From a virus: a stretch of 52,050 nt of DNA. Shown here one piece after another: positions 23,716-31,793 of the stretch. Location: positions 1-52,050 of IMG/VR virus record IMGVR_UViG_3300031749_000006; one strand, 5' to 3'. The stretch's first letter is position 1, and each line of letters starts with the position of its first letter. A model generated the notes under the pieces. It was given only the letters and a program-made list of their open reading frames with translations, was not told the origin of the DNA and did not search any database. A program made the translations under genes and the position numbers.

Positions 23716-25414
23716 CCGGACCACTCGCGCGAGCCTCCGAGGAAATCTCGTCCAGCAACGCCGCCTGCCCGGCGAGGTGGGCCAGCGCCATGCCGCGCGC
23801 CATCGCCTCGGCGAACTCGTCGGCGTTCAGGTCGAGCGCCTGCAGCTTCTGCACCGCATCCGGTAGGCTATCCGCCGACTGGAGCGCCACGCGCACCTGG
23901 TCGGCGAGCCCGGCGAGCGCGCCGGTTGCCTCACGGGCGATCCGCGCCTCGAGCGCCTCGAAATCCGCCTGCGCGGGTGCGGCCGCCGTGGCCGCGTGCA
24001 TGGTCAGAAACTGGCCGAACGACCGGCGCGCATGGAGCGCCCGCGTCAGGCTGTCGGGGTTGATTTCCGGGTGCTGGTTGGCGCGGATCTTCAGCACCTC
24101 CTTCGCGATCGGGTTCGTCGTCGCCGGCGACGCGCCGGCAGCTCCACCTGCGCCGGCCGCTGGCATCGCCGGCATCCGGAGAACCTCGTCGTCGCCCTCC
24201 GGTTTTGTCAGCTGCAGCCGTTGCCGGATTTCCTCGGCCTTCACCGTCAGGCCAAACGGCGCGAGGTCCGCGACGCCGGCGATGACGGCATCCAGAGGCG
24301 CCTCTTCCGGCCGGCCGATCTCGATCGTCGGATATGCCTCCTGCGGGCCGAAACTGAACGCGATCATGGGCGCGATGATTTGCCGATCGATGGTGTTCTG
24401 CAGCAGGTCCGCGTCGAACCGCTCGACATCCTGCTCGGCCGCGCGGTGCTCCTGGCCCACGGCGTGGCCGCCATTGACCGCATCCGTGCCGGCCGTCCCT
24501 CCCAGCACGAGCTTCGAGACCTCGTAGTTCAGCCAGTTCGACCGTCCCTCGTAGACCTGAGCGCCCTTTTCGCCCTTGGCTTCGATGAACTCCACCTGCA
24601 TCGAATTCGGAATGATCGCCGCAAGGTCGCCGCCGATCGCGCTGACCGCGCGCCACAGCACGCGCTTGTCGCTCTCGCTCGCTTCCGGGCCGTAGCGCCC
24701 CACGCGCACCGGCATGCCGTAAGCCTGGCAGAAGATCGCCCAGTCGCGCAGCGTGTATGTCGAGAACATCCACATGAAGGCGACCGCCCGGGTGAGGCCG
24801 CTCCTCACGGCCTGTCCCGATTTGAACTTGTGCTGGTGCAGGACGAACTTGTGACGCGCGAGCGGCTCGAAGCCGGTATCGGTGCGTAGCCAGATCGTCT
24901 CGCCGTCCTCCCAGCTCACCTCGAAGAACCGCTGCGGCCGGTAGAGGATCTCGCGCGGCCGAACCAGACCAGGCTTCGTCTCCCAGTCGATCTCGCAGAC
25001 GGAATAGCCCTTGGCGACCGCGTCCAGGACGTCGTAGAGCGCGCTCTTCAGCACCTTGGTGTCGAGCCAGCGCCTCACGAAATCCGCGTGCTTCTCGCCG
25101 TCGGGCACGTCCTCCGCGGCCTTCACCGTGATCGGCAGCTGGCTGACCTGCCGCTTCCGCTTGCTCAGGACGGACGAATAATGCGGGTAGAGCTCCTCGA
25201 TCTCCTCGGCGAGGACCGCATAGTCGAGCGTGGACCCCTGATCGGCCGCCCGCAGGATCGTCGCCAGCCGGAAGGGATTCATCCCGAAGGCGACATGCTG
25301 CGGGAACGGCGGCCGTGCGGACACGAAGCTCGGCGCGGCGATCGACTTCGTCAGGGCGGACCGAGGAATCGGATGGCCGTCCTGGTCGATGATCCTCAGC
25401 ACGTCCTCGGTCAT
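23705..25414 (-). CDS. Portal protein (Mu gp29, DUF935)
   Basis: 569 residues starting MTEDVLRIIDQDGHPIPRSA at 25414 (ATGA overlap). DUF935 motifs include HVAFGMNPFRLATILRAADQ, VLSKRKRQVSQLPITVKAAE, VLDAVAKGYSVCEIDWE, WEDGETIWLRTDTGFEPL and YGMPVRVGRYGPEASESDKR. The portal forms the DNA entry ring. Terminase lies upstream and F/G downstream, as in Mu. Confidence 0.95.
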   Translation of the reverse strand: MTEDVLRIIDQDGHPIPRSALTKSIAAPSFVSARPPFPQHVAFGMNPFRLATILRAADQGSTLDYAVLAEEIEELYPHYSSVLSKRKRQVSQLPITVKAAEDVPDGEKHADFVRRWLDTKVLKSALYDVLDAVAKGYSVCEIDWETKPGLVRPREILYRPQRFFEVSWEDGETIWLRTDTGFEPLARHKFVLHQHKFKSGQAVRSGLTRAVAFMWMFSTYTLRDWAIFCQAYGMPVRVGRYGPEASESDKRVLWRAVSAIGGDLAAIIPNSMQVEFIEAKGEKGAQVYEGRSNWLNYEVSKLVLGGTAGTDAVNGGHAVGQEHRAAEQDVERFDADLLQNTIDRQIIAPMIAFSFGPQEAYPTIEIGRPEEAPLDAVIAGVADLAPFGLTVKAEEIRQRLQLTKPEGDDEVLRMPAMPAAGAGGAAGASPATTNPIAKEVLKIRANQHPEINPDSLTRALHARRSFGQFLTMHAATAAAPAQADFEALEARIAREATGALAGLADQVRVALQSADSLPDAVQKLQALDLNADEFAEAMARGMALAHLAGQAALLDEISSEARASGPDGK

Positions 25415-25614
25415 GTGTGGGCGCCTCCCGCGCCCGCGAGGCGCCGACGCGCCATCTCGGAAATCACGTTTTCCTGCCGCTGGACGGCAGCTTTTCGGGC
25501 GGCTGCCCATGCGCCCAGGCCGTCGATAAACTCGGCCGCGCGCTCGGCCTCCTGAGCTGAGGCGAACTCGGCCGCCAGTTCCTGCTCCGTCATTTCGACA
25601 AGCGGCTTTGTCAC
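25411..25614 (-). CDS. Small hypothetical helical protein, 67 aa
   Basis: Start taken as the GTG at 25614, which overlaps the previous stop (GTGA); MTEQELAAEFASAQEAERAA begins 7 codons later and is an alternative. Acidic, then basic amphipathic helices (MARRRLAGAGGAHT end). It lies between the terminase-associated protein and portal. No known family. Confidence 0.5.
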   Translation of the reverse strand: MTKPLVEMTEQELAAEFASAQEAERAAEFIDGLGAWAAARKAAVQRQENVISEMARRRLAGAGGAHT

Positions 25615-25931
25615 AGCTTCATCTCCCGCACGATCGGGTCCGCGGGATTGAGCTTGAGCGCGAGGCGCGCCGGCATCCGTCGTCGGTATGTCCACGCCAT
25701 CCGCTTCACCCGTTCGACTTCGGCCGCGGTCGGCTTCTCGCGCGCCACATTGATCCGCCGATCCATCTGCTCGAGGAATCGCGCGTCCCCGGATCCTTTC
25801 GGCAAGCCGATCTCCTTCAGCCTGGTGACGGTGAGGCCCAGGAGCGCCCGCTCGCTCTCGGCCATGCGCGCGGCGTCATCTTCGACCGAGGCCGCGTCCA
25901 TTGCGTCCGCGGTGTGCGACGCGAAGCTCAT
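25611..25931 (-). CDS. Hypothetical protein between terminase and portal, 106 aa
   Basis: Helical and charged (MSFASHTADAMDAASVEDDA, ARFLEQMDRRINVAREKPT, MAWTYRRRMPARLALKLNPA). ATGA overlap with the terminase gene and GTGA with the next gene indicate co-translation. Homologues in alphaproteobacterial Mu-like phages are likely, but I cannot name a family. Confidence 0.55.
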   Translation of the reverse strand: MSFASHTADAMDAASVEDDAARMAESERALLGLTVTRLKEIGLPKGSGDARFLEQMDRRINVAREKPTAAEVERVKRMAWTYRRRMPARLALKLNPADPIVREMKL

Positions 25932-27505
25932 CTGAGCATCCCTCCTGACAGATCCGGCAGCCAGCCAGTATTCGCGCGCGGCTCATCCTCGTACGGGTCG
26001 GGCCGGTCGCGCCACGCGCTGGGCGCCTGGCGCCGCACGGCGGCCTCATACTCGTAGACGGCCACGTCCCCACGCGAGGCGGCGTGCGCCAGGACGCAGG
26101 CGATCGCGGAGTCGCCGTGGCGCTTCTCGCCCTTGTCTCCGCTGCGCTCGACCACCTTGGCGATCCCGCGCACCAGCTGGACGGCACGATGGTCGGTCAG
26201 CACATCGCGGTCACGCGGCAGCACGATCGTCGCATCCTCGAAGGCCGCCTTCCAGGGCGGCATGTTCTCTCGATACCAGCCGTCGTTCAGCATCACCGCC
26301 TCGATGCGAGAGCCGAATTTCTGCACCGTCTCCTCGGCCAGCTGCATGCCGAGGCCAGTGGCGTCCATCTTGCCCGCGCGCAGGCGCGGAATGCGCTCGA
26401 GCACATACCAGAGGATCTGGCGCTGCTGGGCGAACGGCATGTTGCGCAGCTCGAAGGTGAACAGCGTGCGCCGCACCAGGTCGGACTGGGTCCCGAGAAA
26501 CCAGCCGGCGGAGAGATCACCGCGGCGCCCGACGTCGAAGCCGAATGTCACCGGCATATCCGGGTCGATCGCCGCCAGCACCGGCTTGAGGGTCTCCTCG
26601 CACCATTCGCGCGCCTCGGCGACGCGCAGGTGCTCCGGCTCCTGGTCGAACGCAGCGGGCGCCTTCCAGCGCAGCACCGGAATGTCGGGTTGCATCCGCG
26701 CCTCGATCAGCGCGCCCGGCAGGAACGAGCCGGAGGATGCGGAGGGAATGCAGAACAGCTCTTCGTCGGCGCCGCTGCCATAGAACTCGATCAGCTCCTG
26801 GCGCCACGCCGCCTCGGCCTCCTTTGACCAGGGCTGCCCGCGCACCAGGCAAACCCGCTGGTAAAGACCGTCTGCGAGCGCGTCGTCGAGCGTGACGCGC
26901 AGGAGGTGGTAGGGGCGACGCCCGGCACGGATATCCTGCACCAGCTGGTTGAACTTGTTCTCGTCGCCGTCATGCGTGCTGATCACCAGCACGCGGCCAC
27001 CCCAGATAAGCAGCGCGAAAGCCGCCTTCAGAACGCCTTCAAGATCCTCATGGAACGCGGCTTCGTCGATGATGACGAGCCCCTGCATGCCGCGCAGGGA
27101 CCGCGGCGACGAGGGGAGAGCCAGCACCTTGAAGCCGGAGGCGAAGCGGATGCGGAATGCCTGGATGGATTTCTCGGGGCGGTCATCCTCGAAGACGATC
27201 TCCTCGACCTCGGCGGCCGCCGGCTCGATCGCGCGCGCCCACTCCGCGACGTAGTCGATGAACTCGCGCGCCATCTCGAGATTGTAGCCGAGATAGAGCA
27301 CATCCATCCCGCCGGCGCCCTTCGTGGCGGAAGCCGTGAGGGCCGCGATCGCCGCGGCGGCCCATGAGTAGCCGATGCGGCGCGACTTCTCTGCGACGAT
27401 GACCGCGTGCTGCGAAACACTGGTCATCAGCAGCTTCTGGTAGTCCAGGAAGACGTCCGGGAGCTGGGTCACGACGCGCGCCTCCATCCGTCGCCGTTCA
27501 GCCAC
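25928..27505 (-). CDS. Terminase large subunit (Mu gp28-like)
   Basis: 525 residues. The ATPase part has a Walker A-like EKSRRIGYSWAA (near residue 40) and Walker B GLVIIDEAAFHED (near 145), then coupling motif ISTHDG. The C-terminal RNase H-like nuclease has GFDVGRRGDLSAGW, KMDATGLG and RHGDSAIA, giving the acidic metal ligands. It packages by headful from the integrated copy, as in Mu. The start overlaps the small upstream gene by 37 nt; a second ATG at codon 7 is possible. Confidence 0.95.
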   Translation of the reverse strand: MAERRRMEARVVTQLPDVFLDYQKLLMTSVSQHAVIVAEKSRRIGYSWAAAAIAALTASATKGAGGMDVLYLGYNLEMAREFIDYVAEWARAIEPAAAEVEEIVFEDDRPEKSIQAFRIRFASGFKVLALPSSPRSLRGMQGLVIIDEAAFHEDLEGVLKAAFALLIWGGRVLVISTHDGDENKFNQLVQDIRAGRRPYHLLRVTLDDALADGLYQRVCLVRGQPWSKEAEAAWRQELIEFYGSGADEELFCIPSASSGSFLPGALIEARMQPDIPVLRWKAPAAFDQEPEHLRVAEAREWCEETLKPVLAAIDPDMPVTFGFDVGRRGDLSAGWFLGTQSDLVRRTLFTFELRNMPFAQQRQILWYVLERIPRLRAGKMDATGLGMQLAEETVQKFGSRIEAVMLNDGWYRENMPPWKAAFEDATIVLPRDRDVLTDHRAVQLVRGIAKVVERSGDKGEKRHGDSAIACVLAHAASRGDVAVYEYEAAVRRQAPSAWRDRPDPYEDEPRANTGWLPDLSGGMLR

Positions 27506-27678
27506 GGCCAGCCCTCACGCCGCGCGCACCCGATGCCGCAGTAGGCACGCTCGATCGCACCATTGTCGTTGCGGCCCATGGCGAGGATCGTCACCCCGGG
27601 CGCCTCGCACACAACGCACGGCGTCTCGGCCATGCTGCCGCGAAACGGAACGACCTGAGCGGCCGCCCTCCGCATCAT
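27469..27678 (-). CDS. Small zinc-binding-like protein, 69 aa
   Basis: Two cysteine pairs, CVVCEAPG and YCGIGCARREGW, about 27 residues apart suggest a treble-clef or ribbon zinc site. It overlaps the DUF3486 stop by ATGA and the terminase start by 37 nt. Small cysteine proteins occur between gp27 and gp28 in related phages. Function unknown. Confidence 0.6.
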   Translation of the reverse strand: MMRRAAAQVVPFRGSMAETPCVVCEAPGVTILAMGRNDNGAIERAYCGIGCARREGWPWLNGDGWRRAS

Positions 27679-28253
27679 CGCGCGGAACCTTCCTCCGGCT
27701 TCACGCCGAAGATCCCCGCGCGGATGGCGTCCAGCGTCTCGGCCGTCATTCCGCCCGTCTTCTTCGCCACTTCTTCGACCGCCTTCGCCGCGGCCGCGCG
27801 GGCGCGCTCTTCCGCCCGCTTCTCGATCGCCGCGATGGCATCGACGTTGCTTTTCTGCGCGCGCCCCAGATGGTCGAGCGCCTTGGCGAGGAACATGAAG
27901 CCTTCCGGGTTGCCCTTCAGCGCATCCTGGCCGCGCGCATCCCCTTCGGTGCCCATGAACAGATCCAGGAGCGCCGAATGCAGCAGCTCGATATTGAGGC
28001 GGGCCGTCCGGCTTTCCGGCGCGTCGCCCAGCTGGCGCACAAGCGCCTCCGCGACCGAGCGGGACCGGCGCACCTTTTCACCGAGCTCGTCGAGCCCCTG
28101 GATATGGCGCCCAAGCGCCGACCGGCTCACCTGCGTCTGCATGTCCGCCAGATGCGCGAGGATCTCGTCGATCGTGTGCCCCTGCTCCCGCAGCTGCCCG
28201 ATCATCTCGCGGACCTCGGCGGGCAGCCGGGAAATTGATGATGGCCTCGGCAT
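27675..28253 (-). CDS. Terminase small subunit-like protein (Mu gp27, DUF3486)
   Basis: 192 residues. MPRPSSISRLPAEVREMIGQ, then EQGHTIDEILAHLADM and VSRSALGRHIQGLD (helix-turn-helix) are the DUF3486 signature. The C-terminal half is coiled coil. Located directly before terminase large subunit, it is taken as the DNA-recognition subunit of packaging. Confidence 0.92.
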   Translation of the reverse strand: MPRPSSISRLPAEVREMIGQLREQGHTIDEILAHLADMQTQVSRSALGRHIQGLDELGEKVRRSRSVAEALVRQLGDAPESRTARLNIELLHSALLDLFMGTEGDARGQDALKGNPEGFMFLAKALDHLGRAQKSNVDAIAAIEKRAEERARAAAAKAVEEVAKKTGGMTAETLDAIRAGIFGVKPEEGSAR

Positions 28254-28256
28254 GGC

Positions 28257-28577
28257 TCAGCCCGGCGGCCGGCGCGCGACGCCCGGGCAGCTTTCTCCGC
28301 CGACCACGTCCGCGCCCCTTTCCGTGAGGGTGCCGAGCCAGACAGTGGGCGCGTCCGGTGCACCATCGCCGCCCAGCTTCTCGATGCGGACCAGCCCTTT
28401 GTCCCGCAACCATTCCAGGTCGTGCCGGATCGTCGCGCGGCCGGCGGTATGCCCGAACCCCGCCAGCACCGATTTGAGCGTGAGGTCGTTCAGCTGGTAG
28501 CCGGTGGCTTCATTCAGCGCTTCCAGGATGAACCGCCGGCGGTCCTGCGCCAGGCGCTCCTCGAACGTGATGCTCAT
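28257..28577 (-). CDS. Winged-helix phage protein (Mu gp26 / VpaChn25_0724-like)
   Basis: 106 residues. FEERLAQDRRRFILEALNEA, then GHTAGRATIRHDLEWLRDKG and LTERGADVVGGES follow the family pattern and predict a winged helix. It is encoded between gp25-like and gp27-like genes as in Mu. Exact role unknown. Confidence 0.88.
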   Translation of the reverse strand: MSITFEERLAQDRRRFILEALNEATGYQLNDLTLKSVLAGFGHTAGRATIRHDLEWLRDKGLVRIEKLGGDGAPDAPTVWLGTLTERGADVVGGESCPGVARRPPG

Positions 28578-28942
28578 TCGTCACTCCCTCGCGCCTGCGC
28601 CAGCAGGTGTGTCTGGATCAGGTTCACGCTGTTGCTGATGCCCTGCATCATTTTCCCAAGCCCCTCGATCGACGCCTGGATGCCGGCCACGCTGCGCTCC
28701 AGCTGGACACGATGATCGTCGGCGTCGTTCTGTCGCGTCTCCAGCCGCTTGAAATCCTCCTTGGTGGGAAGCTGCCCAAATGCCCGCTCAAGATTTGCCA
28801 CCCGGTCCACGATCTTCTCACTCTTCAGAGATTCCGCGGCGGCCTTCTGGAACCGATATGAGAGCAGCGCGACGAGGGCGGTGAAAAAGAGCGCGCCGAC
28901 AGAGAGAAAGTCGGCGGCCACGCGCCAGTTCGGATCCATCAT
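28574..28942 (-). CDS. DUF2730 family membrane-anchored protein (Mu gp25-like)
   Basis: 122 residues, one N-terminal membrane segment (FLSVGALFFTALVALLSYRF) followed by a coiled coil (ESLKSEKIVDRVANLERAFG...). This is the DUF2730 layout. Start is MMDPNWRVAADF; either of the two first ATGs could be used. ATGA overlap with the next gene. Confidence 0.85.
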   Translation of the reverse strand: MMDPNWRVAADFLSVGALFFTALVALLSYRFQKAAAESLKSEKIVDRVANLERAFGQLPTKEDFKRLETRQNDADDHRVQLERSVAGIQASIEGLGKMMQGISNSVNLIQTHLLAQARGSDE

Positions 28943-29197
28943 TCAAGGCTTCCCGTCCGAAAAATTCCTGATCGCCGCGACCGTTTCGCTGCAATCCATC
29001 CAGGCCGCATGCAGCCTGATCACGTAGTCAGCCACCTGGCTTTGCAGCTTCGCATCCGGCACGGACGGCGCGCCCGCGCAGGAAAGGAGCGCCACGGGCA
29101 CGCGCTCGCGCACCACGACGGTGCGCGTGAGCGTCACCGGCGTGGGCGTCGCGCATCCAGCGAGAAAGACGGCAGCGGCGAGAGCGAGCCCCTTCAT
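28943..29197 (-). CDS. Rz1-like outer-membrane spanin lipoprotein, 84 aa
   Basis: Starts MKGLALAAAVFLAGCATPTP: a short hydrophobic signal ending in the lipobox LAGC, with cleavage before Cys15. The mature part is short and proline-rich, with CAGAPSVPDAKLQSQVADYV. It overlaps the stop of the inner spanin gene (ATGA). The pair would join inner and outer membranes and complete lysis after endolysin action. Confidence 0.8.
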   Translation of the reverse strand: MKGLALAAAVFLAGCATPTPVTLTRTVVVRERVPVALLSCAGAPSVPDAKLQSQVADYVIRLHAAWMDCSETVAAIRNFSDGKP

Positions 29198-29577
29198 TTG
29201 CCCCCCGCGATCGCGCGCAGCGCATTCGCCAGAACGGGCGCCACCGGCCCGTCGTTTCCGGGGAGGGTTGCATCGCGCTTGACCTGGGCTTCCGCGGCGG
29301 CCAACGACGCGCCGCCGGTCGATCGCTCCGCCGCGAGCGCCCCCTCGGCCGCATCCGCGCGCCTGTTTGCCGCCGCCAGCGCGGCCGCGGCCTCGGCATT
29401 CGCCTGGGCGACGGCGCTGGCGTTTGCCGCCTGCTGCCGGGCGACGGCCGCGCGCGCCTGCTCGATCGTCCCGAGGTCCAGCCGGTGCGCCACCCACGCA
29501 CCAGCCGCGAGGCCAATCGCGAGCGCCGCCGCGTAGGGGCCAAACCGCTTAAGAAGACTGATCAGGATTGCCGGCAT
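29194..29577 (-). CDS. Rz-like inner-membrane spanin, 127 aa
   Basis: From MPAILISLLKRFGPYAAALA at 29577: an N-terminal membrane segment (FGPYAAALAIGLAAGAWVA), then a long periplasmic coiled coil rich in Ala, Glu and Gln, and a short end LANALRAIAGGK. The topology is that of type II inner spanins. Longer open frame upstream is not used. Overlaps both neighbours. Confidence 0.78.
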   Translation of the reverse strand: MPAILISLLKRFGPYAAALAIGLAAGAWVAHRLDLGTIEQARAAVARQQAANASAVAQANAEAAAALAAANRRADAAEGALAAERSTGGASLAAAEAQVKRDATLPGNDGPVAPVLANALRAIAGGK

Positions 29578-29800
29578 TGCGGCTCCTTTCCAGCAGGGAG
29601 CGCAGACCGAGGCCGCCCGGGGCGCCGACAACGAACAGGGCGGCCGCGTCCCCGAAATCGCCAGGATGGAAGGGCTGCCGCATGACGACGACGGTCCATA
29701 CCTCCAGCCCGACGAACGCCAGGCCGATGACGATCGCGAGAAGGGCCTGCTCGTCGAGCTTACCCTTCCCGTCCTCGATCAGTTCGGCCCAGCGCGCCAT
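29549..29800 (-). CDS. Small membrane protein of the lysis module (holin candidate), 83 aa
   Basis: MARWAELIEDGKGKLDEQAL is followed by one clear membrane segment (LLAIVIGLAFVGLEVWTVVV) and a second weaker one (AALFVVGAPGGLGLRSLL), with a charged C-terminus. Placement between a membrane protein and spanins fits a holin, but no family match is certain. Confidence 0.55.
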   Translation of the reverse strand: MARWAELIEDGKGKLDEQALLAIVIGLAFVGLEVWTVVVMRQPFHPGDFGDAAALFVVGAPGGLGLRSLLERSRNAGNPDQSS

Positions 29801-29810
29801 CCGCCGCGCC

Positions 29811-30023
29811 TCAGAGATGCGACTTCAGGAAGGCGACGAGCGCCTGCTCATCATCAGCGATGTCACCCTCGATGCGGGCGAGAACGGTCTCGATCCGCTG
29901 CACGAGCGACTGTTTCGCGACCGTCGAAACGGCCACCGGCACGACCGCCCGGATCTTCGCGGGCGGCACGGGCGGATCGGGCAAGTTCGTGCCGGTCGAG
30001 CCGGCCACGGTGGAAGCACTCAT
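29811..30023 (-). CDS. Hypothetical protein in the lysis region, 70 aa
   Basis: MSASTVAGSTGTNLPDPPVP, then an amphipathic helix QRIETVLARIEGDIADDEQA and an end VAFLKSHL. Start at 30023 is chosen because the upstream frame is a shadow of the membrane protein gene. A GGAGAGA ribosome site lies 6 nt before the ATG. Function unknown. Confidence 0.55.
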   Translation of the reverse strand: MSASTVAGSTGTNLPDPPVPPAKIRAVVPVAVSTVAKQSLVQRIETVLARIEGDIADDEQALVAFLKSHL

Positions 30024-30033
30024 CGGTCTCTCC

Positions 30034-30618
30034 TCAGAGAATGAAAACGAAGCCCAAGGCAGCGCCGACAAGCATGCCGACGCCCACTTCGCCCCAGGAC
30101 TGGCCGTCGGCGAAATTCGGAATGGGGGGAAGCCCCAGCCGCGCGATGGCGTAGGGAACAGGAAAGGCCGCGCCGGCGAGCAGCTGCGCGGCCACGGATA
30201 CGGCCGACCAGCCGGACGCATACCCGCAGACGATCGCCAGAGGCGCCATGCAAACGAGCCCCGCCACGCACAGACCAACCGTGTCGTAGGCCATGGTTCC
30301 CTCGACCAGGCCGAGCGCGCGCGGAAACCAGCGCAGCCAGCTGCGCTCTGGCGTCAGCGGGACCGGCGGCGAAAGACCGTCGCCCTGGAACGGTCCCCAC
30401 CCGGTAGCCGCCAACCCCACCCACAGCGCAACGAACGCCAGGAGGGAGGCAATCAAACCAGCCCCGGCGGCCGCCAGAAGGCAGATCGCACCGGAGCACA
30501 GCGCTCGCGTGGCCTGTGTGCCCACGTCGACGCCCAGAAGGGTGCGCAGCGCGCCCCCGCGCAGGCGCCAGACAAAGCCGCACCAAGCGCAGAAGGCGAT
30601 GAAGCCCGCGATCGTCAT
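30034..30618 (-). CDS. Polytopic membrane protein of the lysis region, 194 aa
   Basis: At least four hydrophobic segments are visible: MTIAGFIAFCAWCGFVW, AICLLAAAGAGLIASLLAFV, TVGLCVAGLVCMAPLAIVCG and GEVGVGMLVGAALGFVFIL. The WRLRGGALRTLLGVDVGTQA loop is characteristic of a membrane protein family seen near lysis genes of Mu-like phages. Could contribute to membrane permeabilisation. No proven function. Confidence 0.65.
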   Translation of the reverse strand: MTIAGFIAFCAWCGFVWRLRGGALRTLLGVDVGTQATRALCSGAICLLAAAGAGLIASLLAFVALWVGLAATGWGPFQGDGLSPPVPLTPERSWLRWFPRALGLVEGTMAYDTVGLCVAGLVCMAPLAIVCGYASGWSAVSVAAQLLAGAAFPVPYAIARLGLPPIPNFADGQSWGEVGVGMLVGAALGFVFIL

Positions 30619-30643
30619 GCGAGCGCCCTCCGGCCGGACAGAC

Positions 30644-30672
30644 TTGCGCCTGACCGGCCTTCGGCTACCGTT
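30644..30672 (+). promoter_or_regulatory. Candidate promoter of the plus-strand moron gene
   Basis: TTGCGC (30644-30649), 17 bp, TACCGT (30667-30672) on the plus strand, ending about 30 nt before the ATG at 30704. Match to sigma-70 consensus is moderate. It is the only obvious signal upstream of a gene that faces against the late operon. Confidence 0.4.
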
Positions 30673-30703
30673 GCGATTTCCACACCAACAACGGGAGTTC
30701 CTA

Positions 30704-30966
30704 TGACCGAAGAAACACCCTCTCCGGACATGCGCGCGCTCGACCTGCGCGTTTTAGCCGGCCACATATACGCGTGCTCCCTTGTCCTCCGCCTAACGCT
30801 TGAAGCACTCGAGACAAAGGGGATCATGAACCTGCCCTCCCTTCGAGAGAACCTGGATCACGCGCACCTCTTGCTGTCCGAAATGTATCCGCTGACCGGC
30901 GACAACGCAGAGATTCTAAAAGCAACCGAGGATCAATTCGCAAAGATATTGGGGCGAGTTCGCTGA
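30704..30966 (+). CDS. Plus-strand small protein inside the late operon (moron candidate), 87 aa
   Basis: MTEETPSPDMRALDLRVLAG is followed by a helical body (SLVLRLTLEALETKGIM, NLDHAHLLLSEMYPLTGDNA) and a basic end. GGGAG lies 7 nt before the ATG. It is transcribed against all surrounding lysis genes and could be expressed in the lysogen. Comparable morons in other prophages are accessory genes, but nothing indicates its function. Confidence 0.6.
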
Positions 30967-31054
30967 CCGCGAGCACAACTCGTTCCAAAGAGGCAGCGCC
31001 TCCGGCGCGCTCATGAAATCTCGGAAACCGCTTGATCGGAACGACGCGGGTCAT
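30824..31054 (-). CDS. Doubtful 76-codon ORF, partly antisense to the moron
   Basis: The ATG at 31054 (MTRVVPIKRFPRFHERAGGA) overlaps the stop of the upstream gene by ATGA, which argues for translation. The last 47 codons are antisense to the better-supported plus-strand gene and the protein has no recognisable feature. At most the first 30 codons may matter. Confidence 0.25.
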   Translation of the reverse strand: MTRVVPIKRFPRFHERAGGAASLERVVLAVSELAPISLRIDPRLLLESLRCRRSADTFRTARGARDPGSLEGRAGS

Positions 31055-31242
31055 CGCGTCGTCTCCGCCGCAAGCCGCTCGAGATGAGCCGCGATGGAGG
31101 CCAGATGCCGTTCGGCGCTTTGCAGGGCGGCTGAGAGAGTGAAGAGCTCCGCGACGACAACGCGCACCGCAGCCGCCTCCGCAGCCTTCCCGATCTGCGC
31201 AGATTCGATGACGAGCTTGACCTTTTGCTCGATTGTCATCAT
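31051..31242 (-). CDS. Small helical protein downstream of endolysin, 63 aa
   Basis: Starts MMTIEQKVKLVIESAQIGKA at 31242, overlapping the endolysin stop (ATGATG). It is predicted to be two amphipathic helices with a leucine/alanine heptad pattern (LFTLSAALQSAERHLASIAA). No membrane segment. Function unknown; the longer open frame upstream is a shadow of the endolysin gene. Confidence 0.6.
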   Translation of the reverse strand: MMTIEQKVKLVIESAQIGKAAEAAAVRVVVAELFTLSAALQSAERHLASIAAHLERLAAETTR

Positions 31243-31787
31243 GCGGCCAGCCCCCGTGCGATCTGCATCCCCTCGAAGGGCAAGCGCGCGCAGCGGCGGC
31301 TCCAGCCGTCGCCGTCGTGTTCCCATGCGCTGAAACTCGGCATCTCCCGGATGCGCTCTGCCAGGGCGTTGGCGGCCAAGGCATTCGCGTCGGCGGCGAG
31401 CGCACGCTCGGCACACCCGCGCGTGATCGGACCGGGCACGCCGTCCGCCTTCACCAGGAGCGCACGCTGCAGCCAGCGCACCGCGCCCTCGACGCCGTGG
31501 TTCACGGCCGCGTCGAACATGATCAGCGAGAATGGGGCGTTCTGGAGCGGGACACCGAGCTTGTCCCAGTAATCGGCGATGTAGATCTGGCGCGCCTGGT
31601 CGAGAGTGAGATTCGGAATGTCGAGATCCGGATAAGCCGAGGCCGAAATCCCGAAATTGGTGCCCTTCAGAAGGCCCGCGCCGATCTCGCCGCCAGTCCA
31701 GTTGCCGGGATCCTGAGGGTCATCCGTGAAGCCACCCTCGGTGCCGACGACGATTGCAAAGCATCTGTTGAAGAGGTCCTGCGCCAT
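31239..31787 (-). CDS. Endolysin, glycoside hydrolase family 108
   Basis: 182 residues. The N-terminal motif EGGFTDDPQDPGNWTGG contains the catalytic Glu (residue 17) of GH108 N-acetylmuramidases, followed by GTNFGISASAYPDLDI and the conserved IYIADYWDKLG. A C-terminal GPITRGCAERAL region resembles a peptidoglycan-binding helix. No signal peptide, so it needs a holin. It is the first gene behind a late-promoter palindrome; the predicted +1 is the A of its ATG, so the mRNA may be leaderless, and no Shine-Dalgarno motif is seen. Confidence 0.93.
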   Translation of the reverse strand: MAQDLFNRCFAIVVGTEGGFTDDPQDPGNWTGGEIGAGLLKGTNFGISASAYPDLDIPNLTLDQARQIYIADYWDKLGVPLQNAPFSLIMFDAAVNHGVEGAVRWLQRALLVKADGVPGPITRGCAERALAADANALAANALAERIREMPSFSAWEHDGDGWSRRCARLPFEGMQIARGLAA

Positions 31788-31793
31788 GTCCGG

